Source: Streptomyces flavofungini (GTDB lineage Bacteria > Actinomycetota > Actinomycetes > Streptomycetales > Streptomycetaceae). Taken from it: 64,000 nt of DNA. A program made the translations under genes and the position numbers. Below are positions 36,946 to 46,378 of the stretch, one piece after another (positions within the stretch are counted from its first letter, which is position 1; each line of letters begins with the position of its first letter). The stretch spans positions 3,078,001 to 3,142,000 of the forward strand of contig NZ_CP128846.1 of assembly GCF_030388665.1 (NCBI RefSeq), in the 5' to 3' direction. The notes beneath the pieces were generated by a model. The model did not search any database. It was not told the origin of the DNA and saw only the letters and a list, made by a program, of their open reading frames with translations.

Positions 36946-37015
36946 GGCCTCGGGCCTCAGGCCTCGGGCCTCAGGCCTCAGGCCTCGGGCCTCAGGCCTC
37001 GGGCCTCAGGCCTCA
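36946..37015. repeat. Heptamer tandem repeat GGCCTC(G/A)
   Basis: Ten 7-bp units without gaps. The G and A variants follow the order G-A-G-A-A twice, so the array is also a perfect 35-bp duplication. It lies in the 515-bp gap between the acetyltransferase gene and the polyprenyl synthetase gene, with nothing else visible there except the hairpin at 37180. Confidence 0.9.
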
Positions 37016-37179
37016 GGACCGCCAACCCCGGGCCCGGCGCCGCCAGTTGCAGCCTAGGTGGTCGCTTCGCGCGCGACGACGGGCGCGTGGGCCCCGCTTG
37101 AAGGGCGGCCGGCCTGGCTGTCCGGTTCCAGTCCAGCTCCTGCCAGGCGCCTGTCCGGCCTGCCCGCGACGCACGGCGA

Positions 37180-37218
37180 GCCGGTCGGCGTGCGGCCCCT
37201 GACCGCACGCCGACCGGC
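37180..37218 (-). terminator. Hairpin downstream of polyprenyl synthetase
   Basis: 16-bp perfect stem (37180-37195 with 37203-37218) and 7-nt loop, 100 bp past the synthetase stop. Confidence 0.75.
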
Positions 37219-37317
37219 AGCACCCCACCCCCTCCCGCACCACCGGCTGCCCCACGACGACCGTCGAACTCCCGGCGGAGCGCCCCCTCTCACGCCCCGC
37301 CGGGATCCCCCTGACGG

Positions 37318-38409
37318 TCAGTGCGACCGGCGTGTGACGAACTCCGCGAGCGCCAGCAGGCCGCCCGCACGCTCCGGGTCGGGGACCGCGCGGGCGAGCT
37401 CTCCGAGCGCCCGCGACATCCGGTCCGCAGCGTGGAGCTGCGCCCAGTCCCGGCCCCCGGCCCCCTCCACGGCGCGAGCCATCCGCGCCAGGTCGCCCTG
37501 GTCCGGCTTCCGGCCGTAGAACCGGGCGAGCTCCGCCCCCTCGGGCGAGCCGGAGGCCAGCGCGGCGACCACAGGCAGCGACTTCTTGCGGACCGCGAGG
37601 TCCGCGCGCGCGGGCTTGCCGGTGCGCGCGGGATCCCCCCAGATGCCGATGACGTCGTCGATGAGCTGGAAGGCGAGCCCGGCCTGCCGCCCGAACCCGT
37701 CGAGTGCCTCCACCGTGTCGGCCCCCGCGCCCGCGTACACCGCGCCGATCGCGCAGGCGCAGCCGAGGAGCGCGCCGGTCTTGGCCTCGGCCATGGTCAG
37801 GCACTCCGCGAGCGAGACCTCGTCCGGACCCCGGCTCTCCAGGGCGCAGTCGGCGTGCTGTCCCGCGCACAGCTCGACGACGCAGGCGGCCAGGCGGGCG
37901 GCCGCCGCCGGGGCCCCCGGGTGGGGGTCCTCGGCGAGCAGCCGCTGCGCCAGTGCCTGCAGCGCGTCCCCGGCGAGGATCGCGTCGGAGTCGCCGAACA
38001 CGGACCACGCGGTGGGGCGGTGCCTGCGGGTCGCGTCGCGGTCCATGACGTCGTCGTGGAGCAGCGTGAAGTTGTGCGTCAGCTCCACGGCCGCGGCCGC
38101 CCTCACCGCGCTCAGCGGGTCCCCGCCGAGGGCCCGCACCGCGGCCAGGACGAGGGCGGGTCTGATGGCCTTGCCCGCGTTCCCGGCCGCGGGCGTGCCG
38201 TCGGCGTGTTCCCATCCGAAGTGGTACAGCGCGATGCGGCGCAGCGAACCCGGCAGCGACTCGACCGCGGCGCGCAGCTCCGGGTCGACGCACAGCCGCG
38301 CCGACGTCAGGATCTCCGCGGCCTCGTGCCCCTCCCCGAGGATCTGCTCCTTGAGGTCCCGCCCGCGGGGGCGGGGTGCGCATTCCGTCATGTCCGTGGT
38401 GTCCGTCAT
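37318..38409 (-). CDS. Polyprenyl diphosphate synthase, likely encapsulin cargo
   Basis: 363 residues from ATG 38409. First Asp-rich motif LLHDDVMDRD and second QLIDDVIGIWGD; NAGKAIRPALVL holds the diphosphate-binding Lys/Arg. It elongates isoprenoid diphosphates; chain length cannot be read off. The N-terminal ~25 residues are disordered, as expected for an encapsulin-targeting segment. It is 130 bp downstream of the shell gene on the same strand, the usual family 2B shell-cargo arrangement. Confidence 0.9.
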   Translation of the reverse strand: MTDTTDMTECAPRPRGRDLKEQILGEGHEAAEILTSARLCVDPELRAAVESLPGSLRRIALYHFGWEHADGTPAAGNAGKAIRPALVLAAVRALGGDPLSAVRAAAAVELTHNFTLLHDDVMDRDATRRHRPTAWSVFGDSDAILAGDALQALAQRLLAEDPHPGAPAAAARLAACVVELCAGQHADCALESRGPDEVSLAECLTMAEAKTGALLGCACAIGAVYAGAGADTVEALDGFGRQAGLAFQLIDDVIGIWGDPARTGKPARADLAVRKKSLPVVAALASGSPEGAELARFYGRKPDQGDLARMARAVEGAGGRDWAQLHAADRMSRALGELARAVPDPERAGGLLALAEFVTRRSH

Positions 38410-38539
38410 GGACTCACTCCGGCGGGGCGACGGACGGTGGCGGATCCTGGGCCTGCGGGCGCGCACGCCAGGGGTGTACCCGCTGGCGTGCCCGCGGGCA
38501 CGGGCGGCGGCCCGCCGCCCGTCCCGGCAGGGCGTCGGC

Positions 38540-39946
38540 TCACCTCCACCGGCCGATCTCGACGTTCTCCAGGACGCCGAGGGCGTCCGGCACCAGGACG
38601 GCCGCGGAGTAGTACGTCGACACCAGGTAGGAGATGATCGCCTGGTCGCTGATGCCCATGAAGCGCACGGACAGGCTCGGCTCGATCTCGTCCGGGATGC
38701 CCGCCTGGTGCAGTCCGACGACGCCCTGCTCGTCCTCGCCCGTACGCATGCAGATGATCGAGGAAGTGCGCGCCTCGGTCACCGGGATCTTGTTGCACGG
38801 GAAGATCGGCACGCCGCGCCAGGTGGGGATGCGGTGGCCGGAGACGTCGATGGTCTCGGGGACCAGACCGCGCTTGTTGCACTCGCGGCCGAACGCGGCG
38901 ATCGCGCGCGGGTGGGCGAGGAACAGCTTCGATCCGCGCCTGCGGGTGAGCAGTTCGTCCATGTCGTCGGGGCTCGGCACGCCGTCGTGCGGCTGCAGGC
39001 GCTGGTCGTACTCGCAGTTGTTGAGCAGTCCGAACTCGCGGTTGTTGATGAGCTCGTGCTCCTGGCGCTCCTTCAAGGCCTCGACGGTCAGCCGCAGTTG
39101 CTGCTCGGTCTGGTTCATCGGCTGGTTGTAGAGGTCGGCCACGCGCGTGTGGATGCGCAGCACGGTCTGGGCGACGCTCAGTTCGTACTCACGCGGCCGC
39201 GACTCGTAGTCCACGTAGGTGCCCGGCAGGACCGCCTCGCCCCTGTGGCCCGCGGAGAGGTCGATGGGGGCCTCTCCGTAGTTGTTGGTGCGCTGGGCCG
39301 GGAGGGCCCGCAGCCGGTCGAGGTGGGCGCGCAGGGACTCGGAGCGCTCCGCGACCTGCTCCAGGTCCTGGCGCGGGAGCGTGAGGACCGTGCAGGCCGT
39401 CACCGCGCGGGCCGTGTACTCCCAGATGGTCTCCGGGTCGATGAGGGCCTGCTCGCCGAAGTACGCGCCGTCGGCGAGCGTGCCGAGGACCGTGTCGTCT
39501 CCGTAGGGGCCCGTTCCCACCTTCTCGACGCGGCCGTGGGCCAGCAGGAACACCTCGTCCGCCTGGCTGCCGAACGACGTGAGCACTCCGCCGGCCTCGA
39601 ACTCACGCTGCTGACAGCGGCGCGCCAGCTCACTGAGGACCTCCTGGTCCTCGAAGTCCCGCAGGACGGGCAGTTCGCCGAGCTCGGCGGGGATCACTTC
39701 GACGCGGTCTCCCGTCTTGACGAACGTGACCCGGCCGTCCCCGACCGAATAGCTCGTCCTGCGGTTCACGCGGTACGTACCGCCTTGCACCTGCACCCAG
39801 GGCAGCATCCGCAGCAGCCAGCGGGAGCTGATCTCCTGCATCTGCGGCGCGGACTTCGTGGTGGTGGCCAGATTCCGCGCGGCGGATGTGCCGAGACTCT
39901 GCTGCGGCTGGTCCTGCTCCGAACGGATCTCTTCGCCTACCGACAT
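38540..39946 (-). CDS. eshA: EshA, family 2B encapsulin shell protein with cyclic-nucleotide-binding domain
   Basis: 468 residues from ATG 39946 (GGGAGGGC upstream). An N-terminal arm (1-75) is followed by a cNMP-binding domain at about 85-215 ([37 protein letters not shown]). The HK97-like shell domain follows (about 230-468), including [16 protein letters not shown] and GRWR at the end. EshA proteins assemble into particles; the linked prenyl synthase is the expected cargo. Historically linked to hyphal growth and (p)ppGpp in Streptomyces. Confidence 0.93.
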   Translation of the reverse strand: MSVGEEIRSEQDQPQQSLGTSAARNLATTTKSAPQMQEISSRWLLRMLPWVQVQGGTYRVNRRTSYSVGDGRVTFVKTGDRVEVIPAELGELPVLRDFEDQEVLSELARRCQQREFEAGGVLTSFGSQADEVFLLAHGRVEKVGTGPYGDDTVLGTLADGAYFGEQALIDPETIWEYTARAVTACTVLTLPRQDLEQVAERSESLRAHLDRLRALPAQRTNNYGEAPIDLSAGHRGEAVLPGTYVDYESRPREYELSVAQTVLRIHTRVADLYNQPMNQTEQQLRLTVEALKERQEHELINNREFGLLNNCEYDQRLQPHDGVPSPDDMDELLTRRRGSKLFLAHPRAIAAFGRECNKRGLVPETIDVSGHRIPTWRGVPIFPCNKIPVTEARTSSIICMRTGEDEQGVVGLHQAGIPDEIEPSLSVRFMGISDQAIISYLVSTYYSAAVLVPDALGVLENVEIGRWR

Positions 39947-40339
39947 GAAAAATGCCCTCCCAAAATCATGCGCTGACCTGGCTCGCAACCCTTCCAGCAC
40001 GGTGAGTGCGCACGCCATTACACAAATGAGCGGGAATGGATCGAGGCGAACGGGGCACGTTGCCGCCAACCAGGCCCGTTCCCTCGTACGTCCGTCCAGG
40101 ACCCTCGGCGGCGGCGCTCCAGGCGCCTCCGGAAGGCGTTGCCCTCGCACCTGGAAGCGGAATATCAGCCGCCGAGCCGAACGATTCCGGCCAACCCCTG
40201 GGGTGCGGGCCGACCGGCTGACACGGACGCCCACCGGATACGGCGGCGGGGCGAAGGGGAACTCCAAGATCCGTGCGTTCGTTCAGAAGGGCGAGCGCAG
40301 CGTACGCACCATCAGCACCGAACCATCGGGAGAAGCGAC
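39947..40339. promoter_or_regulatory. Intergenic region upstream of eshA
   Basis: 393 bp between divergent eshA and a small gene; no named motif or coding potential is visible beyond the strong eshA ribosome site. Confidence 0.3.
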
Positions 40340-40573
40340 ATGGCAGGCTTCCTGGACCGCGCCAGAGAACAGGTGCAGCAAGGTCTCACCCAGGGCAAGC
40401 AGAAGCTGGACGACGTGCAGGCGCAGCGAGCGGGCAACGACCTGCTCAAGCAGCTCGGCGCGGCGTACTACGCGGAGCGCCGCGGCAGCGGCACTCCGGA
40501 CGCCACCCAGCAGGCGCTGTCCGCCCTGGAGGCACACATCGCGACGCACGGCGACGGCTTCCTGCGCGGCTGA
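40340..40573 (+). CDS. Small conserved hypothetical protein
   Basis: 77 residues, starting MAGFLDRAREQVQQGLTQGKQKLDDVQAQRAGNDLL. It is helical and amphipathic, with AAYYAERRG and a final EAHIATHGDGFLRG. Family known in Streptomyces next to eshA; function unknown. GGGAGAAG lies before ATG 40340. Confidence 0.75.
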   Translation: MAGFLDRAREQVQQGLTQGKQKLDDVQAQRAGNDLLKQLGAAYYAERRGSGTPDATQQALSALEAHIATHGDGFLRG

Positions 40574-40727
40574 CCGCCCCGCGCGGACCCGCGCCGACCA
40601 GCCCTCCAGCTGACCGGATCGACTCGCACGGCGCCCGAACAGATGGTTCGGGCGCCGGCGGTTCCGGTACAAGCTGCGTACGAGGCGGCCGCGACCGGCG
40701 ACCGTCGCGCCCGCAAAGGAGGCGGTC

Positions 40728-41318
40728 ATGGCCCCACCCATGTCCGCGAACAGGTTCCTGGACCTTCTGAGAGACGAAGGCGTCACGGTCGTCGAAGTCG
40801 GCAATTGGCGCAAGCACAACCGCAATCACGTGGGCCCCTGGGGCCCGGTGCACGGCGTGATGATCCACCACACGGTCACGTCCGGCACCGAACAGACCGT
40901 GCGCATCTGCCGCGACGGCCACTCCACCCTGCCCGGCCCGCTCTGCCACGGCGTCATCACCAAGGACGGCCGTGTCCACCTCGTCGGCTACGGCCGCGCC
41001 AACCACGCCGGACTCGGCGACGACGACGTCCTGCGCGCCGTCATCGCGGAGAAGCGCCTCCCTCCGGACAACGAGGCCAACACCGACGGCAACCGCCACT
41101 TCTACGGCTTCGAGTGCGAGAACCTCGGCAACGGCACCGACCCCTGGTCCGAGGCACAGCTGGACGCCATCGAGAGGGTCTCGGCCGCGGTCTGCCGCCA
41201 CCACGGCTGGACCGAGCGCTCCGTCATCGGCCACCTGGAGTGGCAGCCCGGCAAGATCGACCCCAAGGGGTTCACGATGGACGCGATGCGGGAGCGGATC
41301 GAGGAGCGGCTGAAGTAG
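40728..41318 (+). CDS. N-acetylmuramoyl-L-alanine amidase (Amidase_2 fold)
   Basis: 196 residues. Zinc ligands are in GVMIHHTVTSG and in VIGHLEWQPGKIDPKG, with HFYGFECENLGNG between them, as in T7 lysozyme-type amidases. No signal peptide or cell-wall domain is visible. It cleaves the MurNAc-L-Ala bond. AAAGGAGG is 7 nt before ATG 40728. Confidence 0.9.
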   Translation: MAPPMSANRFLDLLRDEGVTVVEVGNWRKHNRNHVGPWGPVHGVMIHHTVTSGTEQTVRICRDGHSTLPGPLCHGVITKDGRVHLVGYGRANHAGLGDDDVLRAVIAEKRLPPDNEANTDGNRHFYGFECENLGNGTDPWSEAQLDAIERVSAAVCRHHGWTERSVIGHLEWQPGKIDPKGFTMDAMRERIEERLK

Positions 41319-41489
41319 TCCGCGAGGCCCGGCCAGGCACTCAGCCTTCCCGCGCCTCGCTTCCCCTTCCCGCTCTCCCTCTGTCCGCCTTCCTCCGTCC
41401 GCGGCTCTCCGCGGTCTCCCCAACCCCCCACCTTCGCTCCGTCACGTTCCACCGGACCCCACCCGCCCACCACGAGGGAGAATGGCGGG

Positions 41490-42419
41490 GTGCCCGCCAC
41501 CCCGCCCACCTCCGCCCTGCGGCCCCGGCTCCCCACTCCGCTCCAGCCGGTCTCGGACCCCCGTTTCGAGGCCCGCGGCATCCACCTGCTCCTCAAGCGC
41601 GACGACCGGATACACCCGGACCTGCCCGGCAACAAGTACCGCAAGCTCGTCCTCAACCTGGAGCGGGCGCGGGCGGCGGGCCACCGGACGCTGCTCACCT
41701 TCGGCGGCGCCTACTCCAACCATCTGCGGGCCACCGCCGCCGCAGGCCGCCTCCTTGGCTTCGCCACCGTCGGCGTGGTGCGCGGCGACGAACTGGCCGA
41801 CCGCCCTCTGAACGCCTCCCTCACCCAGTGCGCGGCCGACGGCATGCGGCTGCACTTCGTCGACAGATCGACGTACCGGCAGAAGGCGGATCCCTCGGTC
41901 CTGGCCGCGCTCCAGCGGCGGACGGCGGCCGAGGACGCGTACGTCATCCCTGAAGGGGGCAGCAACTCCCTCGCCGTCCAGGGGTGCACGGCCCTCGGCG
42001 CGGAGCTGCGCGGCCGCACCGACGTCGCGGCCGTCGCCTGCGGCACCGGCGGCACCCTCGCGGGCCTCGCGGCGGGCCTCGCCGCCGACCAGCGCGCGCT
42101 CGGCATACCCGTCCTCAAGGGCGGCTTCCTCGGCCCGGAGATAGCGGGCCTGCAACGCGCCGCCTTCGGCGCGCCCGGTACCAACTGGACCCTCGACGAC
42201 CGCTTCCACTGCGGCGGCTACGCCCGCGCCACCGGCGAACTCAACGCCTTCGCCGACGACTTCGAGCAGCGCCACGGACTCCCCGTGGAGCGTGTGTACG
42301 TGGCCAAGCTCCTGTACGCGCTGACCGCACTCTCCGAAGAGGGTGCATTCGCCCCGGGGACGACGGTCACGGCGGTCATCACGGGCACGCCGCCCGGCTG
42401 CCCGCCCCAGGCCCTTTGA
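41490..42419 (+). CDS. PLP-dependent ACC deaminase / D-cysteine desulfhydrase family
   Basis: 309 residues from GTG 41490. PLP Lys in DLPGNKYRKLVLNL; phosphate-binding region CGTGGTLAGLAAGL; LTFGGAYSNHLRATAAA is typical. Whether it opens aminocyclopropane carboxylate or removes sulfide from D-cysteine cannot be decided. Its C-terminus runs into the tandem repeat at 42430. Confidence 0.87.
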   Translation: MPATPPTSALRPRLPTPLQPVSDPRFEARGIHLLLKRDDRIHPDLPGNKYRKLVLNLERARAAGHRTLLTFGGAYSNHLRATAAAGRLLGFATVGVVRGDELADRPLNASLTQCAADGMRLHFVDRSTYRQKADPSVLAALQRRTAAEDAYVIPEGGSNSLAVQGCTALGAELRGRTDVAAVACGTGGTLAGLAAGLAADQRALGIPVLKGGFLGPEIAGLQRAAFGAPGTNWTLDDRFHCGGYARATGELNAFADDFEQRHGLPVERVYVAKLLYALTALSEEGAFAPGTTVTAVITGTPPGCPPQAL

Positions 42420-42429
42420 GCCCTGCCAG

Positions 42430-42504
42430 CACCTCTATGGCCGTGGGGCCCCCGACCTCAGCCTCGACACCTCCATGGCCGTGGGCCCCCGACCTCAGCC
42501 TCGG
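42430..42504. repeat. Two 37-38-bp direct repeats after the PLP enzyme gene
   Basis: Units 42430-42467 and 42468-42504 differ at two positions and one base of length. They fill the gap between convergent genes. Confidence 0.85.
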
Positions 42505-42527
42505 CCTCGCGAGGCCATGCCTCCGGC

Positions 42528-44126
42528 TCACTCCTCGACCTCCCGGTGGGCCGCCGCTTCCTCCAGGTCCAGCTTCCGCAGCAGGGTGCGCAGCAACTCG
42601 TCGTCGATGCGCCGCTCGTCCCGCATCCGTACGAACACCTCGCGCTCCGCTGCGATCGCCTCGCGCGCGAGTCTGCGGTAGGTGTCGTCCGCGGACTCCC
42701 CCGTGACGGGGTTGGACTGGCCGAGCCGCTCCCACACCGCATTGCGGCGCCGTTCGAGAACGGTGCGCAGACGGTCCTCGAGGGGCCCTGGCAGCCGGTT
42801 GCGCTCGTCCTCCATCAGCTCCCGCAGCCGGGCCTCCGCGGCCTGCGAGGCGGCGTTCTGGGCCTGCGCCTCGGCCAGCGTCTGCGCCTGCGCGTCCCGC
42901 CCGGGCACCTTCAGGACCCGGATCAGCCACGGCAGCGAGAGCCCCTGCACCACCAGCGTCCCGATGACCGTCGTGAAGGTCAGGAAGAGCACGAGGTTGC
43001 GCCCCGGGAAGGGCTCGTCGTCGTCCGTCATCAGCGGGATGGAGAACGCGATCGCCAGGGACACCACGCCCCGCATCCCGGCCCAGCTGACGATCAGCGG
43101 CCGCCGCCAGTCCATGTCGCCCTCGCGCTCACGAATCCGCGCCGACAGCGCGCGCGGCAGATACGTCGCCGGATACGACCACACGAAGCGCACCACCACG
43201 ACGCACACGAACACCGCGACGGCGTACCAGATCGCCTGCCCGACGCTGTACTCGCCGAGCTCCCCGAGCACCACGGGCAGCTGCAGCCCGATGAGCGCGA
43301 AGACCGCCGACTCCAGGAGGAAGCCCACGACCTTCCAGACCGCGGCCTCCTGGAGCCGCGTCTCGAAGTCGACCTGCCAGGAACGGTGCCCCAAGTAGAG
43401 GGCCACCACGACCACGGCGAGCACTCCGGAGGCGTGGAACTGCTCCGCGGCGGCGTAGGCGACGAAGGGGATGAGCAGCGACAGCGTGTTCTGGAGCAGC
43501 GGTTCCTTCAGGTGGGTGCGCAGCCAGTGGATGGGCACCATCAGGATCAGCCCCACACCGATGCCGCCGACCGCGGCCACCAGGAACTCCCGGACGCCGC
43601 CGCCCCAGCTCGCCCCCTCGCCGACGGCCGCCGCGAGCGCCACCTTGTAGGCGGTGATCGCGGTGGCGTCGTTCACCAGGGACTCGCCCTGGAGGATCGT
43701 CGTGATGCGCGAAGGCAGTCCGACACGGCGCGCGATGGCGGTGGCGGCCACGGCGTCCGGCGGCGCGATCACCGCCCCCAGGACGAGCGCGGCGGTCAGC
43801 GGAAGATCGGGGATCAGCAGATACACGAGCCAGCCGACGACGAGTGTCGCGAACAGAACGTAACCAACGGAGAGGAGCGCGACAGGTCGCACGTTGGCCC
43901 GCAGGTCCAGATACGAGCTCTCCAGGGCGGCCGTGTGCAGCAGCGGCGGCAGGATCAGCGGCAGCACCACGTGCGGGTCGAGGTGGTACTCCGGCACCCC
44001 GGGGACGTACGCCGCGATGAGGCCCACCCCCACCAGGAGCAGCGGCGCGGGGACCGGGGTGCGGCGCGCGGCGCCCGCGACCGCGGCACTCGCGGCGATC
44101 AGCGCCACCAGGGGCAGTACGTCCAT
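42528..44126 (-). CDS. Na+/H+ antiporter (CPA1 family)
   Basis: 532 residues. About twelve membrane segments; the ion-binding core has PPDAVAATAIARR and GESLVNDATAITAYKVAL (the ND motif), with GMRGVVSLAIAFSIP near the end. The C-terminal ~130 residues are soluble and coiled coil (ETLAEAQAQNAASQAAEARLRELMEDERNRL). Exchanges Na+ for H+ across the cytoplasmic membrane. ATG 44126 has GGAGGG 7 nt upstream. Divergent from the small zinc-finger gene. Confidence 0.92.
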   Translation of the reverse strand: MDVLPLVALIAASAAVAGAARRTPVPAPLLLVGVGLIAAYVPGVPEYHLDPHVVLPLILPPLLHTAALESSYLDLRANVRPVALLSVGYVLFATLVVGWLVYLLIPDLPLTAALVLGAVIAPPDAVAATAIARRVGLPSRITTILQGESLVNDATAITAYKVALAAAVGEGASWGGGVREFLVAAVGGIGVGLILMVPIHWLRTHLKEPLLQNTLSLLIPFVAYAAAEQFHASGVLAVVVVALYLGHRSWQVDFETRLQEAAVWKVVGFLLESAVFALIGLQLPVVLGELGEYSVGQAIWYAVAVFVCVVVVRFVWSYPATYLPRALSARIREREGDMDWRRPLIVSWAGMRGVVSLAIAFSIPLMTDDDEPFPGRNLVLFLTFTTVIGTLVVQGLSLPWLIRVLKVPGRDAQAQTLAEAQAQNAASQAAEARLRELMEDERNRLPGPLEDRLRTVLERRRNAVWERLGQSNPVTGESADDTYRRLAREAIAAEREVFVRMRDERRIDDELLRTLLRKLDLEEAAAHREVEE

Positions 44127-44172
44127 CGGCAAGGCCCTCCGCCGTCCGCTCTCCCGTCGTAACCTGGCCATC

Positions 44173-44433
44173 ATGAACGAGTGCTCGCACGTCAGCGCGC
44201 TGCCCCACCCCGAACCCGCACCCCTGAGCGAAACATGTCCGGAATGCCTCGCGGTCGGCAGCCACCCCGTGCAACTGCGGCTGTGCCTGCTCTGCGGGCA
44301 CGTGGGCTGCTGCGACTCCTCGCCCTTCCAGCACGCGACGGCGCACTTCAAAGAGACCGGTCACGCGGTGATGCGAACCTTCGAGCCCGGTGAGAACTGG
44401 CGTTGGTGCTTTGTCGACGGTTCGATCGTCTGA
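44173..44433 (+). CDS. UBP-type zinc-finger protein
   Basis: 86 residues. Cys/His pattern CPEC-x11-LCLLCGHVGCCDSSPFQHATAHFKETGHAV matches the eukaryotic ubiquitin-hydrolase zinc finger (ZnF-UBP), found in small actinobacterial proteins. No ubiquitin system is visible here; the pocket could bind C-terminal Gly-Gly tails such as Pup-like or MoaD-like proteins, but that is speculation. Confidence 0.85.
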   Translation: MNECSHVSALPHPEPAPLSETCPECLAVGSHPVQLRLCLLCGHVGCCDSSPFQHATAHFKETGHAVMRTFEPGENWRWCFVDGSIV

Positions 44434-44676
44434 GGCCTGGGTACGTCAACCCGACGCTCGTTCTTTCCAATTGGGTCCGCGAAACCCCTAGCCACTGTCC
44501 GTACCCGTAGGCTTACTATGAGTGACAGCAACGGGGTGGGGCCCCGGGACACGGAACTGAGCAGCGCGGTAGCGTCACCGCTGAAAACGTGGCGCGTCAC
44601 CCGTGTGACGCAGTCCGGACCGCCGCGGCGCGACGGCCGGAGCCCCGAAAGTGCTTGTACCACCTTGGAGGTGAGG

Positions 44677-45090
44677 GTGTCCCAGATCGCAGGCGAGCCC
44701 GGGAATCAGGACTTCGTGGAGGTCCGCCTTCCGGCTGCGGGTGCCTACCTGTCGGTGCTGCGTACGGCCACGGCCGGCCTCGCGGCGCGCTTGGACTTCA
44801 CCCTGGACGAGATCGAGGACCTCCGCATCGCTGTCGACGAGGCGTGCGCGATCCTGCTCCAGCAGGCCGTGCCCGGTTCCGTGCTCAGCTGCGTCTTCCG
44901 GCTCGTCGACGACTCCCTGGAAGTGACCGTCTCGGCGCCCACCACGGACGGCCGCGCCCCGGAGCGCGACACCTTCGCATGGACTGTCCTTTCGGCCCTC
45001 GCGGGCAAGGTCAACTCCTCGGTCGCCGATGACAAAACCGTTTCGATCAGCCTCTACAAACAGCGCGGCGCGGGACCCGGGCCGGCGTGA
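44677..45090 (+). CDS. Anti-sigma factor, RsbW-like (partner of SigH)
   Basis: 137 residues from GTG 44677, with GGAGG 5 nt upstream. HATPase kinase fold: FTLDEIEDLRIAVDEACAILL (N-box) and the C-terminal strand DDKTVSISLYK. Binds and inhibits the stress sigma factor encoded next (UshX/PrsH role in S. coelicolor). Its TGA overlaps the sigH GTG (GTGA). An in-frame ATG at 44518 would add 53 residues and could be a leaderless alternative. Confidence 0.9.
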   Translation: MSQIAGEPGNQDFVEVRLPAAGAYLSVLRTATAGLAARLDFTLDEIEDLRIAVDEACAILLQQAVPGSVLSCVFRLVDDSLEVTVSAPTTDGRAPERDTFAWTVLSALAGKVNSSVADDKTVSISLYKQRGAGPGPA

Positions 45091-46250
45091 GGAACGGGGA
45101 CGGGCCGGTGCGGGACGAAGAGCGCGGCACACGTGGCACACACGGTCTGCCCGCCCGCGGCAGGGGCGGCACGCGGCCGGCCTCGGGGCGCGGTCCGGTG
45201 GAACCGGGACCTGCCCCGGGCGGCATTCCCGAGCAGCAGGCCAGGCCGCACCCACAGGACCCGGAGCAGCAGGGTCAGCGTGCGGCGGCGACGGCCGCCG
45301 CACGAGAGCAGGCAGAGCCGACCGCCGGGGACGGGGCCGACGAGCTGTCCGGACCGAGCGGGCGACAGGACCAAGCAGGCGCCGCACGCAGGGGGTCCCC
45401 CCAGGCGTCCAGCACTGGGGGCGGGTCCCCAGAAGGGCGGCGGCGGGTGACGGGCGGGACGATGAGCGAGCACGAGCAGCACAGCCGGCACGATCCACAG
45501 GACCGCAGCGGCGCACGGGCGAAGTTCATCGAGCTGCGCGCCCTGCAGAACGGCAGCCCGGAGTACGCGGAGCTGCGCAATCAGCTGGTCCGCATGCACC
45601 TGCCGCTCGTGGAGCACCTGGCCCGCCGCTTCCGCAACCGCGGCGAGCCCCTGGACGACCTGACCCAAGTCGCCACGATCGGCCTCATCAAGTCGGTGGA
45701 CCGGTTCGACCCGGACCGCGGCGTCGAGTTCTCCACGTACGCCACCCCGACGGTCGTCGGTGAGATCAAGCGCCACTTCCGCGACAAGGGCTGGGCGGTG
45801 CGGGTGCCGCGGCGTCTGCAGGAGCTGCGGCTCGCGCTGACGACGGCCACGGCCGAGCTGTCGCAGCTGCACGGCCGCTCCCCGACCGTGCACGAGCTCG
45901 CCGAGAAACTGGCGATCTCCGAAGAGGAGGTCCTGGAGGGCCTGGAGTCGGCGAACGCGTACTCCACCCTGTCCCTGGACGTCCCGGACACGGACGACGA
46001 GTCACCGGCCGTCGCGGACACCCTCGGCACCGAGGACGAGGCCCTGGAGGGCGTCGAGTACCGCGAATCCCTCAAGCCGCTCCTGGAGGACCTGCCGCCG
46101 CGCGAGAAGCGCATCCTGCTGCTGCGGTTCTTCGGGAACATGACGCAGTCGCAGATCGCCCAGGAGGTCGGCATCTCCCAGATGCATGTCTCCCGACTGC
46201 TGGCGCGCACCCTGGCGCAGCTGCGGGAGAAGCTCCTCGTGGAGGAGTGA
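45087..46250 (+). CDS. sigH: Stress-response sigma factor SigH (SigB/F family)
   Basis: 387 residues from GTG 45087, overlapping the anti-sigma stop. Residues 1-125 are a Gly/Gln/Arg-rich disordered extension; an internal ATG at 45462 (Met126) starts the conserved part. Sigma2 (EPLDDLTQVATIGLIKSVDRFDPDRGVEFSTYATPTVVGEIKRHF), sigma3, and sigma4 (QSQIAQEVGISQMHVSRLL). SigH is known to yield several isoforms in S. coelicolor, which the two starts explain. Controls osmotic stress and aerial-mycelium genes. Confidence 0.88.
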   Translation: MRNGDGPVRDEERGTRGTHGLPARGRGGTRPASGRGPVEPGPAPGGIPEQQARPHPQDPEQQGQRAAATAAAREQAEPTAGDGADELSGPSGRQDQAGAARRGSPQASSTGGGSPEGRRRVTGGTMSEHEQHSRHDPQDRSGARAKFIELRALQNGSPEYAELRNQLVRMHLPLVEHLARRFRNRGEPLDDLTQVATIGLIKSVDRFDPDRGVEFSTYATPTVVGEIKRHFRDKGWAVRVPRRLQELRLALTTATAELSQLHGRSPTVHELAEKLAISEEEVLEGLESANAYSTLSLDVPDTDDESPAVADTLGTEDEALEGVEYRESLKPLLEDLPPREKRILLLRFFGNMTQSQIAQEVGISQMHVSRLLARTLAQLREKLLVEE

Positions 46251-46284
46251 GCGAGGCGCGACCGGGCAGCACGGCCCGCGCAGC

Positions 46285-46332
46285 GACGCCGCTGGGGGCG
46301 GAGAGGATGTCCTCTCCGCCCCCAGCGGCGTC
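46285..46332. terminator. Terminator after sigH with 23-bp stem
   Basis: 46285-46307 pairs with 46310-46332 without mismatch around a 2-nt gap. Convergent with the membrane-protein gene 46379-46831. Confidence 0.9.
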
Positions 46333-46378
46333 CACGACCGCGTACCGGTCCAAGCGGCTCCTCGCCCCCCGGGCGCGG

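Noticed and set aside
37586..39976. 796-aa plus-strand ORF over the prenyl synthase and eshA
   Set aside because: Crosses two genes in antisense and has no motif.
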